Assembly: GCF_013520985.1 (NCBI RefSeq)
Contig: NZ_JACDTY010000023.1
Span: 1-64,000 of the forward strand
Direction: 5' to 3'
DNA: 64,000 nucleotides
From: Mesorhizobium neociceri
GTDB taxonomy: Bacteria > Pseudomonadota > Alphaproteobacteria > Rhizobiales > Rhizobiaceae
The position numbers and the translations under genes were made by a program. Below the pieces are notes generated by a model, which was not told where the DNA came from, did not search any database, and worked only from the letters and a program-made list of their open reading frames with translations. Shown here in pieces: positions 24,405-33,294 of this stretch. Numbering within the stretch: position 1 is the stretch's first letter; each line of letters opens with the position of its first letter.

Positions 24405-27400
24405 GAAAACTCCGATGGGATTTGGGTATTGCCATGCGCCACCTTGGTCATGGCAACATCGTCGACAGAGGTTGCATCCGTCGAACAATGCGGGATCGAA
24501 AACGCGAATGTCGCTCCGGGGCCATCATTGGCTTGCGCCCAAAGACGTCCATTGTGTCTTTCTATGATCGAGCGGCTGACGGAGAGGCCAATACCCATTC
24601 CATCGCTCTTTGTCGTGTAGAACGCCTCGAACAGCCGTTCGGCCCCTTCGGGGCTAAAACCGATGCCCGCATCGCGCACGGTAAGGCGAACCTGTCCATC
24701 TTCGTCACCTGCGGTCCGAACCTGCAAAAGCCGCGGCCGGTCTTTGATGTCACTCATTGCATCCGCCGCGTTGCGCAAGAGGTTCATGATTACCTGCTGG
24801 AGCTGGACGCGATCGCCGGCAACCATCGGCAGTTCGTCAGCCAGCTCTATGCGCAGCGTCACGCGGTTGCGTTGCAGATCCGCCGATAGCAGTGCGACGA
24901 CCTCCTGCGCTGCGTCGTTGAGATCGACCGGCTCGGAGGTCACCGCGCGCTTGGTAAACAAGGCGCGCAATCGCGCAATCACGTCCGCCGCCCGCTTGCC
25001 GTCGCGTATGGTGCGCCGCGCTGTTTCCTGCGCTCCGTCGACATTGGGCGGGTCGCTGGCCAGCATGCGAAGGCACGTGCTGGCATTGGTGATGATGCCC
25101 GCCAGCGGTTGGTTGACCTCGTGGGCGATCGAGGCCGTCAAGGCGCCGAGGCTCATGATGCGGGTGACCTGCGCAAGCTCCGATCTAAGCTTCTCGAGCG
25201 CCTCTTCCGAAAGCCGGCGTTGCGTTATGTCGAGAACGGCGCCGATATATTCGATCTGGCCATCGCCGTGGCATCCAGCCCGGTGCGCGATCAGGTGCAG
25301 ATATTTGACCGACTGATCGGGCAGCACGATCCGGGGCTGGCATTCGAACTCGCGATCGCCGCGTTGCGCCCGCTCGACCGTATTGACAATCATCGGCATG
25401 TCTTCGGGGTGGACGCGGCTGGCCATCCGATCGAGCGTAATGACCGTGTCCGGCTCAAACTCGAAGATGCGGTAAAGTTGCTCAGACCAGATGATCTCGC
25501 CGCTGGTGACATGCCAGGAAAGATTGCCCATACGTGCGAGATGCTGGCCTTCCGCCAGGAACGCCTCGCTGCGCCTGAGGGCGTCTTCCGCTCGCTTGCG
25601 CGCCGTCATGTCGCGCGTGATACCGAGCTGTGCGATTGAGCCATCGCTATTGCGCAGCGGGGCGGCGTGCGTCTCCATGTGCCGGCGAACGCCTTGCGCA
25701 TTGATGAGGTCGAATTCCAGGAAGCCTTTTTCGCCGGCGCAGATCTTCTCGTGGAACTGGTGATATTTTTCTTGGTGCTCGGGAGCCACGAAGTCGAAAA
25801 ACCGCTGCCCGATGACGTTATCTATGGATGGCACACCTGCCATTATCGCGCCGGCCGCATTGGTGCGCAGAACCGTGCCGTCGCGGGCTACGACTTTCAC
25901 GCATTCGGGCGTCGTTTCCACGATGGCGCGGAAACCCTCTTCACTGCGCTTGCGGTCTTCGATGTCGGTGTTGACGCCATACCATCTGACGATTTTGCCA
26001 TGTTCGTCGTGCAGCGGATTGGCGCGAAACAGGAACCACCGGTATTCGCCATCATGGCGCCGCAGCCGCGCTTCGGTCTCTCCCGGTTTTCCCGAAGCCA
26101 TGATGGTTTGCCAGGTATCGGCCAAACCAGTCATATCCTCGGGATGGACCGCGGCCGCCCAGCCCCAATCCTGCGCCCCTTCGGCGGTAAGGCCGACATA
26201 GTCGAGATAATGCTTGTTAAGGAACTCGGCGGTGCCATCCAGACGCGCCGCCCAGGCAAGTGTTGGGATCGTATCGACGGTAAGCTGCAGATTGCGCTCG
26301 CTCGCCGCCAGCGCCTCCTCGGCGCGCTTTCGATCCTCGATGTCGGAGCTGACGCCGTACCAGCGGATCACCTTTCCTGTCTCGTCGCGGATCGGCACCC
26401 GGCGCCCCAGATGCCAGCGATAGGTGCCATCCGCCATCCGCGCGCGATATTCAGCCTCGAAGGGCTCTTCTTTGGCCAGACTCTCGCGCCATAGCTTTTC
26501 CGCGAGCCCAACGTCATCCGGATGGAACAGCTCCCTCCAATCGGCATCCCCCGGCAGGCCACTGAGCTCGATCGACTGCCTGTTGGCGGCAACACGGATG
26601 CCATTGGTGTCGTGGACGCTGACCCTTGCAGGAATACAGTCCAGGATCAGACGTAATTCGCGTTCGCTCGCCGCCAGCGCCTGCTCGGCGCGCTTTCGAT
26701 CCTCGATGTCGGTGCTGACACCATACCAGCGGATCACCTTTCCGGTCTCGTCGCGCATCGGCACTCGGCGCCCTATGTGCCAGCGATACGTCCCGTCAGC
26801 CATGCGCGCGCGATATTCGCATTCGAACGGCTCGCCGTTCGCCAGAGATGCACGCCAGAGTTCCTCTGCGCGTTCGAGATCGTCTCGATGGAAAACTTCT
26901 CTCCAATCCGACCCAATGGCATAGCCGCTCAGTTCGAGTGCCCGCTTGTTGGCGGAAATGCGGTTTCCCTCTGTATCGTAGATGCCGACCCTGGCCGGGA
27001 TGCTGTCGACGATCAGGCGAGACTGGCGCTCGCTTTCCTGCAAGGCCTGCTCCGCGCGCTTGCGATCTTCAATGTCGTGGGCGATGCCGTACCAACGAAT
27101 TATCTTCCCTGTGTCGTCGCGCAGGGGCACCCGACGCCCCAGATGCCAGCGATACGTGCCGTCAGCCATGCGGGCGCGGTATTCGCATTCAAAGTCCTCT
27201 CCGGTGGTCAGGCATTCCTTCCATCGACTCTCGGCAAGCGGCAGATCGTCGGGATGGAAAACGAGCCGCCAATCGGCGACTGCGGGGATGCCGCTCAGCT
27301 CGACCGTACGTTTGTTGACGGATACGCGTGTTCCGTCATCGCTGAAAACGCCAACCCTTGCCGGAATAGTGTCGAGAGTCGCCTGGAGGTCGCGCTCGCT

Positions 27401-29269
27401 GGTCGCCAATGCTTCCTGCGCCCGCTTCATGTCGTCGATGTCGGTGCTTACCCCGTACCACTTGGCGATGTTTCCGTTGTCGTCCCGCAATGGGTTGGCG
27501 CGAAAGAGGAACCACCGATATTTGCCGTCATGTCGGCGAAGCCGCCCTTCGGCCTCCATAGGTACAGCGCGGACGACCGCGCTTTTCCAAGTCGTGTCAA
27601 GGCGTTCCCAGTCATCGGGATGCAGCGCGGTCTTGTAGTCCCAGCCCGGCACCTGTTCAGGCGACAGGCCGACATATTCGACATAGTGCTTGCTCAGGAA
27701 TTCGTCGCTGCCATCGGGACGTCCCGACCAGGCCAGTGCGGGGATGGTGTCGATTATGAGTTGGAGGTTGCGTTCGCTCGCTGCGAGCGCGTCCTCGGCG
27801 CGCTTCTTTTCGTCAATTTCGGCGTATACGAGATACCACCGCAGGATATTGCCGTCGCCGTCGTACAACGGACGTCCTCGCACCCGGAACCAGCGAAAGG
27901 TGCCGTCGGCGCCACGAAGTCTTTGGTCTGTGGAATAGGCCTTTCCGGTTGTCAGTGCGTGCAGCCTTGTCGCGAGGACGCGCTGTAGATCGTCAGGATG
28001 AACAATGTCGATGGCACTCCAATCCTTGAGCTCTTCCTCCGACTTGCCGAAATAGTCGACCATATGCTTGTTGACAGCCTCGACTTCACCGCTTGGCCCT
28101 AGTACGCCGATCCCGGCCGGGATGCTGTCCATGATCGTCTGGGTATTGCGTTCGCTTTCGCGCAGCGACTCTTCTGCCTTTTTCCTGTCATCGATGTCGG
28201 TCTGCAACGCGTACCAGCAGACGATACGGCCCGCAGCGTCATGAAGCGGAATGCCGCGACTGTAGAACCACCGATACATGCCATCGAAGCGCCGCAGCCG
28301 GTATTCAAGCTCATAAGGCACGCCGGACGCGATCGCCTTGTTGAATATCTCCGTCGCTTCCGGAAGATCGTCGTCATGTATCGTTTTGTTTGTCGACCAT
28401 TTCTTGAGCTCGTCGGGCGGCAGGCCGTGGTAGGCTGCCATCTGATAGTTCACCACGTCTGTCTTACCATCCGCCGTCAGGGTCGCCACCAGACCCGGAA
28501 TGCCGTTGACGATGGCCCGCGCCTTGCGCTCACTCTCGCGCAACGCATCCTCGGCCCGCTTTCTGTCATCGATATCAATCAGCAAATGAAGCCAGCGAAG
28601 GATTTGGCCCTGCCGATCCCGCAAAGGCAGGCCATAGACACTGTACCAGCGGTATACGCCATCAGAGCGGCGATGCCGACTCTCGACGTGATAGGAGCTA
28701 CCCTCCTGGTGTGCAGCAATCTGCTCGGAGATCGTCCGCTCGAGGTCGTCCGGATGCACGACTTCGGACGCCTTCCACCCCCTCAGCTCCTCGAACGTCT
28801 TTCCGAAATAGTCGAGCGTTGGTTTGTTCAGGGCCTCGACGTCGCCCGATGACGATGTGACGGCAACCGGAATTGGAATGCTGTCGACGATCGCCTGAAA
28901 ATCGAACTCGCGCTGCCTAACTGTCTCCTCGACGTCGGTGGCGGTTCCACACCATTTGCTGAGCTGTCCGGCCTGGTCGTGCACCGGGCTGCATTGGATG
29001 AGAAACCTGCGATACTCTCCGTCCGCGCGGTGTATACGCGCATCCATTTCACCGGGCTGACCGGAAGCGATGATCGACCGCCAGTCCTCAAGAAGCCCGT
29101 CCAGATCGTCCGGATGGACCACAGCCTGCCACTCCCAGCGCTCCTCGCCCGAGCCGAGGCCGCAGTAGTCGCACCAGCGTCGATTGATCAGGTCAACGCT
29201 TCCATCGGGCAGCGCAGTCCACGCCATTGCCGGCAGCGCATCCAGTACGCCGCCCTGATCACTCTTCAT
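24401..29269 (-). CDS. Soluble histidine kinase with about eleven PAS domains
   Basis: The 1622-residue sensor kinase has no membrane segment or signal peptide. Eleven PAS/PAC units of about 125 residues run in tandem from residue 1 to about 1355. Each ends in a linker like DIEDRKRAE-AL-SER (near 240, 363, 490, 615, 738, 860, 983, 1107, 1225, 1352). Units 6-8 are almost copies of one another (EYRARMADGTYRWHLGRRVP). The HisKA box has the phospho-His in ASIAHEVNQPLAGI (His about 1383). The HATPase follows with NLLRNAADAM, RDAGIGF and GMGIGLSVSRSIIE. It starts behind AAAGGAT. The architecture resembles extended NodV/FixL-like kinases. Signals are unknown; no haem or flavin motif is evident. Confidence 0.93.
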   Translation of the reverse strand: MKSDQGGVLDALPAMAWTALPDGSVDLINRRWCDYCGLGSGEERWEWQAVVHPDDLDGLLEDWRSIIASGQPGEMDARIHRADGEYRRFLIQCSPVHDQAGQLSKWCGTATDVEETVRQREFDFQAIVDSIPIPVAVTSSSGDVEALNKPTLDYFGKTFEELRGWKASEVVHPDDLERTISEQIAAHQEGSSYHVESRHRRSDGVYRWYSVYGLPLRDRQGQILRWLHLLIDIDDRKRAEDALRESERKARAIVNGIPGLVATLTADGKTDVVNYQMAAYHGLPPDELKKWSTNKTIHDDDLPEATEIFNKAIASGVPYELEYRLRRFDGMYRWFYSRGIPLHDAAGRIVCWYALQTDIDDRKKAEESLRESERNTQTIMDSIPAGIGVLGPSGEVEAVNKHMVDYFGKSEEELKDWSAIDIVHPDDLQRVLATRLHALTTGKAYSTDQRLRGADGTFRWFRVRGRPLYDGDGNILRWYLVYAEIDEKKRAEDALAASERNLQLIIDTIPALAWSGRPDGSDEFLSKHYVEYVGLSPEQVPGWDYKTALHPDDWERLDTTWKSAVVRAVPMEAEGRLRRHDGKYRWFLFRANPLRDDNGNIAKWYGVSTDIDDMKRAQEALATSERDLQATLDTIPARVGVFSDDGTRVSVNKRTVELSGIPAVADWRLVFHPDDLPLAESRWKECLTTGEDFECEYRARMADGTYRWHLGRRVPLRDDTGKIIRWYGIAHDIEDRKRAEQALQESERQSRLIVDSIPARVGIYDTEGNRISANKRALELSGYAIGSDWREVFHRDDLERAEELWRASLANGEPFECEYRARMADGTYRWHIGRRVPMRDETGKVIRWYGVSTDIEDRKRAEQALAASERELRLILDCIPARVSVHDTNGIRVAANRQSIELSGLPGDADWRELFHPDDVGLAEKLWRESLAKEEPFEAEYRARMADGTYRWHLGRRVPIRDETGKVIRWYGVSSDIEDRKRAEEALAASERNLQLTVDTIPTLAWAARLDGTAEFLNKHYLDYVGLTAEGAQDWGWAAAVHPEDMTGLADTWQTIMASGKPGETEARLRRHDGEYRWFLFRANPLHDEHGKIVRWYGVNTDIEDRKRSEEGFRAIVETTPECVKVVARDGTVLRTNAAGAIMAGVPSIDNVIGQRFFDFVAPEHQEKYHQFHEKICAGEKGFLEFDLINAQGVRRHMETHAAPLRNSDGSIAQLGITRDMTARKRAEDALRRSEAFLAEGQHLARMGNLSWHVTSGEIIWSEQLYRIFEFEPDTVITLDRMASRVHPEDMPMIVNTVERAQRGDREFECQPRIVLPDQSVKYLHLIAHRAGCHGDGQIEYIGAVLDITQRRLSEEALEKLRSELAQVTRIMSLGALTASIAHEVNQPLAGIITNASTCLRMLASDPPNVDGAQETARRTIRDGKRAADVIARLRALFTKRAVTSEPVDLNDAAQEVVALLSADLQRNRVTLRIELADELPMVAGDRVQLQQVIMNLLRNAADAMSDIKDRPRLLQVRTAGDEDGQVRLTVRDAGIGFSPEGAERLFEAFYTTKSDGMGIGLSVSRSIIERHNGRLWAQANDGPGATFAFSIPHCSTDATSVDDVAMTKVAHGNTQIPSEFS

Positions 29270-29344
29270 GCGCTATCCTTTCCAGCCTGTCGGCTAAACT
29301 GCGCCAGCGTCCGGCAAAGGTCTATTATGCCTTGGTGTCGGTTT

Positions 29345-29362
29345 CGTCGGTCCCGACCGACG
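29345..29362. repeat. Inverted repeat in the kinase / DUF1127 divergent region
   Basis: Arms CGTCGGT and ACCGACG are separated by CCCG, between the minus-strand kinase gene and motif copy 7 on the plus strand. Just beside it (29324-29341) is a degenerate minus-oriented half copy of the island motif (ATT, then TTGGTGTCGG). Possibly an operator for the kinase promoter. Confidence 0.4.
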
Positions 29363-29363
29363 G

Positions 29364-29398
29364 CCAATCCAAAAGTATTGCCGACACCTTCGTGCAAT
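29364..29398 (+). promoter_or_regulatory. Island motif copy 7, before the DUF1127 gene
   Basis: The plus strand reads CCAATCC then AAAAGTATTGCCGACACC, then TTCGTGCAAT. CCAATCC and GTGCAAT blocks are exact and the core has two changes, exactly those of copy 3. It ends 62 bp before the DUF1127 start and lies in the region divergent from the kinase. Confidence 0.78.
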
Positions 29399-29460
29399 CG
29401 ATTCTTCTGCGGCGACGGGCCAGTTCTACCAGGGTTCAGTTGGAGCCAAAGGATACGACA

Positions 29461-29691
29461 ATGGCCACGATCAAGACAAATTACCTGATGCCGAAGGGGC
29501 TGGACCACGACCTCGAACAGACCTGCGATTCGGCTTTCTCAGTCACGTCCAGGATGGCCTGGCTGGAGCGGCAGGTGAAGAAGCGGCGCTCGCGCAAGGC
29601 CCTGCTCGAACTGAGCGACGACCTGCTGAAAGACATCGGTCGGTCGCGCCTTGAAGCCAACCGCGAGGCGCGCCGCTGGTTCAACGATTGA
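29461..29691 (+). CDS. DUF1127-family small protein
   Basis: The 76-residue basic protein starts with MATIKTNYLMPKGLDHD at ATG 29461 (AAAGGAT upstream). It ends with the DUF1127 helix pattern (RKALLELSDDLLKDIGRSR, then EANREARRWF). Small DUF1127 proteins in alphaproteobacteria often accompany stress or carbon/phosphate adaptation and some bind RNA; the role of this one is unknown. It is the first gene after motif copy 7, with a TauE-type carrier 94 bp downstream, probably in the same unit. Confidence 0.85.
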   Translation: MATIKTNYLMPKGLDHDLEQTCDSAFSVTSRMAWLERQVKKRRSRKALLELSDDLLKDIGRSRLEANREARRWFND

Positions 29692-29785
29692 CGCAACCGC
29701 CTTGAGGCCCAAGTCCGCGGTGCTGTTGCTTGCGCAGCTCGGCTGAACCTCCAATACACAGTCAACGGGAAGCTGGAGTGTCCGC

Positions 29786-30544
29786 ATGGAGCTGACGGCC
29801 GCCACGATAATTGTCGCTTTTGCCGGCGTCTTCCTGATTTCCTTTATGAGGGGCGCGTTCGGCGGTGGATTCGCCATCATTGGCATTCCGCTGTTGTCGA
29901 TCGTCATGGATCCGGTGACGGCAGGTGGGCTTCTGGCGCCGCTTTTCGTTGCGATGGACCTGGTCGCATTGCGCTACTGGAAGTCCTCGACATGGTCGAA
30001 ACCCGACCTCTTGCTGCTGTTGCCAGGCCTCGTCGTCGGGATCGGACTTGGCTATCTGCTCTTTCACATTCTGGATCACCGCGCCATCTCGATCGTGATG
30101 GCGGTGACCACTCTGATCTTCGTCGGCCTCTGGTTTGCCGCAGGAGCGAACGTCACGATCCGTCCGCGCTCCTCGCCGAAGGCCGCCGCAGCAGGTCTTA
30201 CGTCGGGTATCACCACCATGGTGGCACATTCGGGCGGACCGCCGCTTGCCATGTATCTGCTGCCGCTCGGCCTCACCAAGGAAGTCTATGCAGGGACGAC
30301 GAGCTTGTTCTTCACTGTTGGCAATATGACCAAAGCGGTGCCATGGCTGGTGCTGTCGAGACCGGAAGGCAACACCTGGGTCATAATGGCCATATGTGTG
30401 CTCGCCATTCCCGCCGGCATCTGGCTTGGTTGGCGGCTTCATGGGAGGCTGGATCAGCGTCAGCTCTACAGAGCCTGTTATGGATTGCTGATCGTGACGG
30501 CGTTCAAATTATTGTGGGACGGCGTGTCCGGCTATCTGGTGTAG
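29786..30544 (+). CDS. TauE/SafE-family membrane permease
   Basis: The 252-residue integral membrane protein has about eight hydrophobic helices. The two family repeats each have a Gly-rich start (MRGAFGGGFAIIGIPLLSIV and LTSGITTMVAHSGGPPLAMY). TauE/SafE proteins export or import sulfonates, sulfite or small organic anions. Here it follows the DUF1127 gene under motif copy 7 and precedes the esterase unit, so transport of a pathway substrate or a sulfonated product is possible. Confidence 0.88.
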   Translation: MELTAATIIVAFAGVFLISFMRGAFGGGFAIIGIPLLSIVMDPVTAGGLLAPLFVAMDLVALRYWKSSTWSKPDLLLLLPGLVVGIGLGYLLFHILDHRAISIVMAVTTLIFVGLWFAAGANVTIRPRSSPKAAAAGLTSGITTMVAHSGGPPLAMYLLPLGLTKEVYAGTTSLFFTVGNMTKAVPWLVLSRPEGNTWVIMAICVLAIPAGIWLGWRLHGRLDQRQLYRACYGLLIVTAFKLLWDGVSGYLV

Positions 30545-30606
30545 CCTGCGACCAAGTCTGACCCTGAGCCCGGACTGATCTCCATGCCGTCCACCGTGAT
30601 CTGGAA

Positions 30607-30641
30607 CCAATCCAAAGGTATCGCCGATACCAACGTGCAAT
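30607..30641 (+). promoter_or_regulatory. Island motif copy 8, before the secreted esterase
   Basis: Reads CCAATCC then AAAGGTATCGCCGATACC, then AACGTGCAAT. It has the perfect 15-base palindromic core (GGTATCG-C-CGATACC) and intact flanks. It ends 78 bp before the ATG at 30720. Confidence 0.8.
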
Positions 30642-30719
30642 GGCTCTGACTTCGTGTGCAGGGCATCTGTGGGCATCACGAGCGACGGATACAAACCCCG
30701 ACTGGGAAGGAGAGAAGTG

Positions 30720-31517
30720 ATGACAAGGATTGCCGTCTCAAAATTTGGCGTTCGGCGCGCAGGCATCGCGATCTTTGCAGGTGCCATGCTCCTCGCTGCT
30801 GCCGGCGGTTCGACACCGGCACTGGCGCAGACTGCCCCCACGACGGTCATTCTTGTCCATGGTGCATTCGCCGACGGCTCGTCCTGGGACAAGGTCATTC
30901 CACTGCTTCAGGCAAAGGGCCTGAACGTTATCGCGGTTCAAAATCCGTTGACCTCGCTTGCTGACGACGTGGCCGCCACGCAGCGCGCCATCGCGCAGCA
31001 AAAAGGCCCTGTCGTTCTGGTCGGCCATTCCTGGGCAGGGACCGTCATTACGCAGGCTGGCAATGACGACCGCGTCAAGGCGCTGGTCTATGTCGCCGCT
31101 TTCTCCCCTGGCGATGGTCAGTCCACGTCCGATCTCAACAAAAACTACCCCACGCCGCCCGGATTGGCGCACCCGCAGGTTGATGCCGCGGGCTTTCTGA
31201 CACTGTCACACGACGATATCGCCAAATACTTCGCCCCCGATGTTCCCAAGGCGGAGTCCAACCTGATAGCGATCACACAAGGCCCTGTGCGCGGCGCGAA
31301 CTTCGACGAGAAGGTGACAACGGCCGCCTGGAAGTCGAAGCCAAGCTGGGCGGTCGTCACCAAGAATGACCAGATGATAGATCCCAAGCTGCTCGCGGAC
31401 AGCGCGAAGGTCATGAACGCCCATGTCAAAACCATTGCGTCGAGCCACGTTCCGATGCTGTCGCACCCGAAAGAAGTGGCTGCGGTCATTCTGGAAGCAG
31501 TCGACGCCGCCAAATGA
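30720..31517 (+). CDS. Secreted alpha/beta hydrolase (esterase-like)
   Basis: The 265-residue protein has a signal peptide to about residue 35 (ending STPALAQ-TAPT), so it acts outside the cytoplasm. The hydrolase signatures are LVHGAFADGSSW (oxyanion), nucleophile elbow GHSWAG (Ser about 103), an acid in KNDQMIDP and catalytic His in SSHVPMLSHP. It resembles the salicylate/methyl-ester-type and related small esterases. ATG at 30720 follows GGAGAG; the longer frame to 30654 has no site. It is a single-gene unit under motif copy 8. Confidence 0.88.
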   Translation: MTRIAVSKFGVRRAGIAIFAGAMLLAAAGGSTPALAQTAPTTVILVHGAFADGSSWDKVIPLLQAKGLNVIAVQNPLTSLADDVAATQRAIAQQKGPVVLVGHSWAGTVITQAGNDDRVKALVYVAAFSPGDGQSTSDLNKNYPTPPGLAHPQVDAAGFLTLSHDDIAKYFAPDVPKAESNLIAITQGPVRGANFDEKVTTAAWKSKPSWAVVTKNDQMIDPKLLADSAKVMNAHVKTIASSHVPMLSHPKEVAAVILEAVDAAK

Positions 31518-31768
31518 CATTTGGGGGAGCCGGACAAGGCGCCAGCCTCGCCGGGTCTATGCTGTGTCGCGCTGGACAGACTCCACAATGTACAGCGCCG
31601 ATCTGAGCGCGGCGGGCACCCTGGCGCCCGCTGCGCTGACGTCATGACGCTGACCGCATTTAAGAAGCCAGACACACCTAGCTAGCTAGCGCAACACGGT
31701 CCAGCTCCAGCGTCGACACACACGCGTCGCTCGCGGTTCATCTCCAGGTTGCGCAATCAGCCGTCAGA

Positions 31769-31803
31769 CCAATCCAAAAGTATCGCCGATACCTTCGTGC
31801 AAT
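31769..31803 (+). promoter_or_regulatory. Island motif copy 9, before the epoxide-hydrolase operon
   Basis: Reads CCAATCC then AAAAGTATCGCCGATACC, then TTCGTGCAAT. It is the consensus copy: both flanks are exact and the palindrome is perfect but for one edge base. It ends 70 bp before the start at 31874. The rest of 31518-31768 shows no gene. Confidence 0.82.
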
Positions 31804-31873
31804 AGCTTAAGCGTCGATGACGACAGAACTATGCATAAGTCAAATCAGTTTTCTCTTTGCATAGGAGCAAATT

Positions 31874-33175
31874 ATGTCAAAAGATCTACTTTCCCCCACG
31901 AGGCGAGAGCTTTTAGTCTCTACGGCAGCAGTCGGCGTCATCAGCATGGTTCCGAATGCATTGGGCGCAGCGGAAGCGGAAGCGATCCGCCCCTTCTCCG
32001 TCAGCATCTCCCAGGAGCAACTCGACGATCTGCGCCGGCGCGTGGCGGCGACTCGCTGGCCTGACAAGGAAACCGTCACGGACCACTCCCAGGGCGTGCA
32101 GTTGGCGACGGTGCAGAAGCTCGCTCAGTACTGGGCGACCGATCACGACTGGCGCAAGGTGGAGGCACGGCTCAACGCCTGGCCCCAGTTCGTCACCGAG
32201 ATCAATGGGCTGGACATTCACTTCATTCACGTGCGTTCAAAGCACGAGAACGCGTTGCCGCTGATCGTGACACATGGATGGCCGGGTTCGATCATCGAAC
32301 AGCTGAAGATCATCGGCCCGCTTACCGATCCGACTGCGCATGGCGGCAGCGCAGCCGACGCGTTTCACGTCGTGATCCCCTCGCTGCCCGGACACGGATT
32401 CTCCGGCAAGCCGACGGCTCCCGGCTGGACCCCTGTCACCATCGGCCAGGCCTGGGCGACGCTGATGCAGCGCCTTGGCTACACGAAATACGTGGCGCAG
32501 GGCGGTGACTGGGGCAATGCGGTCTCCGAGATCATGGCCCTGCAGCAGCCGGCAGGATTGCTCGGAATCCACACCAACATGGCGGCCACCGTCCCGGCCA
32601 ACATCTCGAAGGCGCTGGCCTTCCACGAGGCGCCTCCCGCCGACGTTACCGCAGAAGAGCGCAATGCGTGGGACCAGCTGGTTGAATTCTACGGAAAGGG
32701 GCTGGGCTATGCGCTGGAAATGTCGAACCGGCCGCAGAGCCTCTACGGCATCGCCGACTCGCCGGTCGGTCTGGCGGCATGGATGCTCGACCATGACATC
32801 CGCAGCTATGACCTCATCGCCCGCGTCTTCGACGGCGCAACCGAGGGCCTGACGCGCGACGACATCCTCGACAACGTCACGCTTTACTGGCTGACGAATA
32901 CGGCGGTCTCCTCGGCCCGGCTCTACTGGGATACGACGCAGATCTCGAATGGCGCAGGCTTCTTCGACGTTCGCGGCGTCAAGCTGCCGGTCGCCGTGAG
33001 CGCCTTCCCCGATGAGATCTACGCAGCGCCGAAGAGCTGGGCAGAGAAAGCCTACCCGAAGCTCATTCACTACAACAAGCTCGAGAAGGGCGGCCACTTC
33101 GCTGCCTGGGAACAGCCGAAAGTCTTTTCCGAAGAGCTGCGCGCCGCGTTCCGGCCGCTGCGCCAGCAGATCTAA
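31874..33175 (+). CDS. Tat-exported epoxide hydrolase
   Basis: The 433-residue protein has a twin-arginine leader (TRRELLVSTAAVGVISMVPN, 9-28), so it should be exported folded. An epoxide-hydrolase N-terminal lid follows (PFSVSISQEQLDDLRRRV, about 40-57, and DWRKVEARLNAWPQF). The alpha/beta core has HGWPGS (about 136), nucleophile Asp in QGGDWGNAVSE (about 210) and catalytic His in KGGHFAAWEQP (about 412). The enzyme opens epoxides to diols through an aspartyl ester. It is first in a four-gene unit with an SDR, an Ohr/OsmC protein and another Tat-exported hydrolase. ATG follows AGGAG. Confidence 0.92.
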   Translation: MSKDLLSPTRRELLVSTAAVGVISMVPNALGAAEAEAIRPFSVSISQEQLDDLRRRVAATRWPDKETVTDHSQGVQLATVQKLAQYWATDHDWRKVEARLNAWPQFVTEINGLDIHFIHVRSKHENALPLIVTHGWPGSIIEQLKIIGPLTDPTAHGGSAADAFHVVIPSLPGHGFSGKPTAPGWTPVTIGQAWATLMQRLGYTKYVAQGGDWGNAVSEIMALQQPAGLLGIHTNMAATVPANISKALAFHEAPPADVTAEERNAWDQLVEFYGKGLGYALEMSNRPQSLYGIADSPVGLAAWMLDHDIRSYDLIARVFDGATEGLTRDDILDNVTLYWLTNTAVSSARLYWDTTQISNGAGFFDVRGVKLPVAVSAFPDEIYAAPKSWAEKAYPKLIHYNKLEKGGHFAAWEQPKVFSEELRAAFRPLRQQI

Positions 33176-33215
33176 CAGCGACAGGGCGGCCCTCCCCCAC
33201 CGCTCACTGCCGCTC

Positions 33216-33244
33216 GCGCGGCCGGGTCCTCCCCCCGGCCGCGC
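33216..33244. repeat. Perfect 11-bp GC-rich hairpin between operon genes
   Basis: Arms GCGCGGCCGGG and CCCGGCCGCGC with a 7-base loop lie 41 bp after the epoxide hydrolase stop and 51 bp before the SDR. There is no T-run. It could be a processing or stabilising structure setting the ratio of the first gene to the rest, similar to the hairpin at 15150. Confidence 0.65.
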
Positions 33245-33294
33245 ATTCATCAATCCATCGCCCCAGGCGGCGCAAGACTTGATCGGAGAATAAA

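Noticed and set aside
24401..29269. Repeats of about 370 bp that might suggest a repeat array
   Set aside because: They are PAS-coding repeats in phase with the reading frame, not a CRISPR array or noncoding satellite.
29324..29341. Possible eleventh motif copy facing the kinase gene
   Set aside because: Only one half (ATT, TTGGTGTCGG) matches and the other half of the palindrome is absent; noted but not counted.
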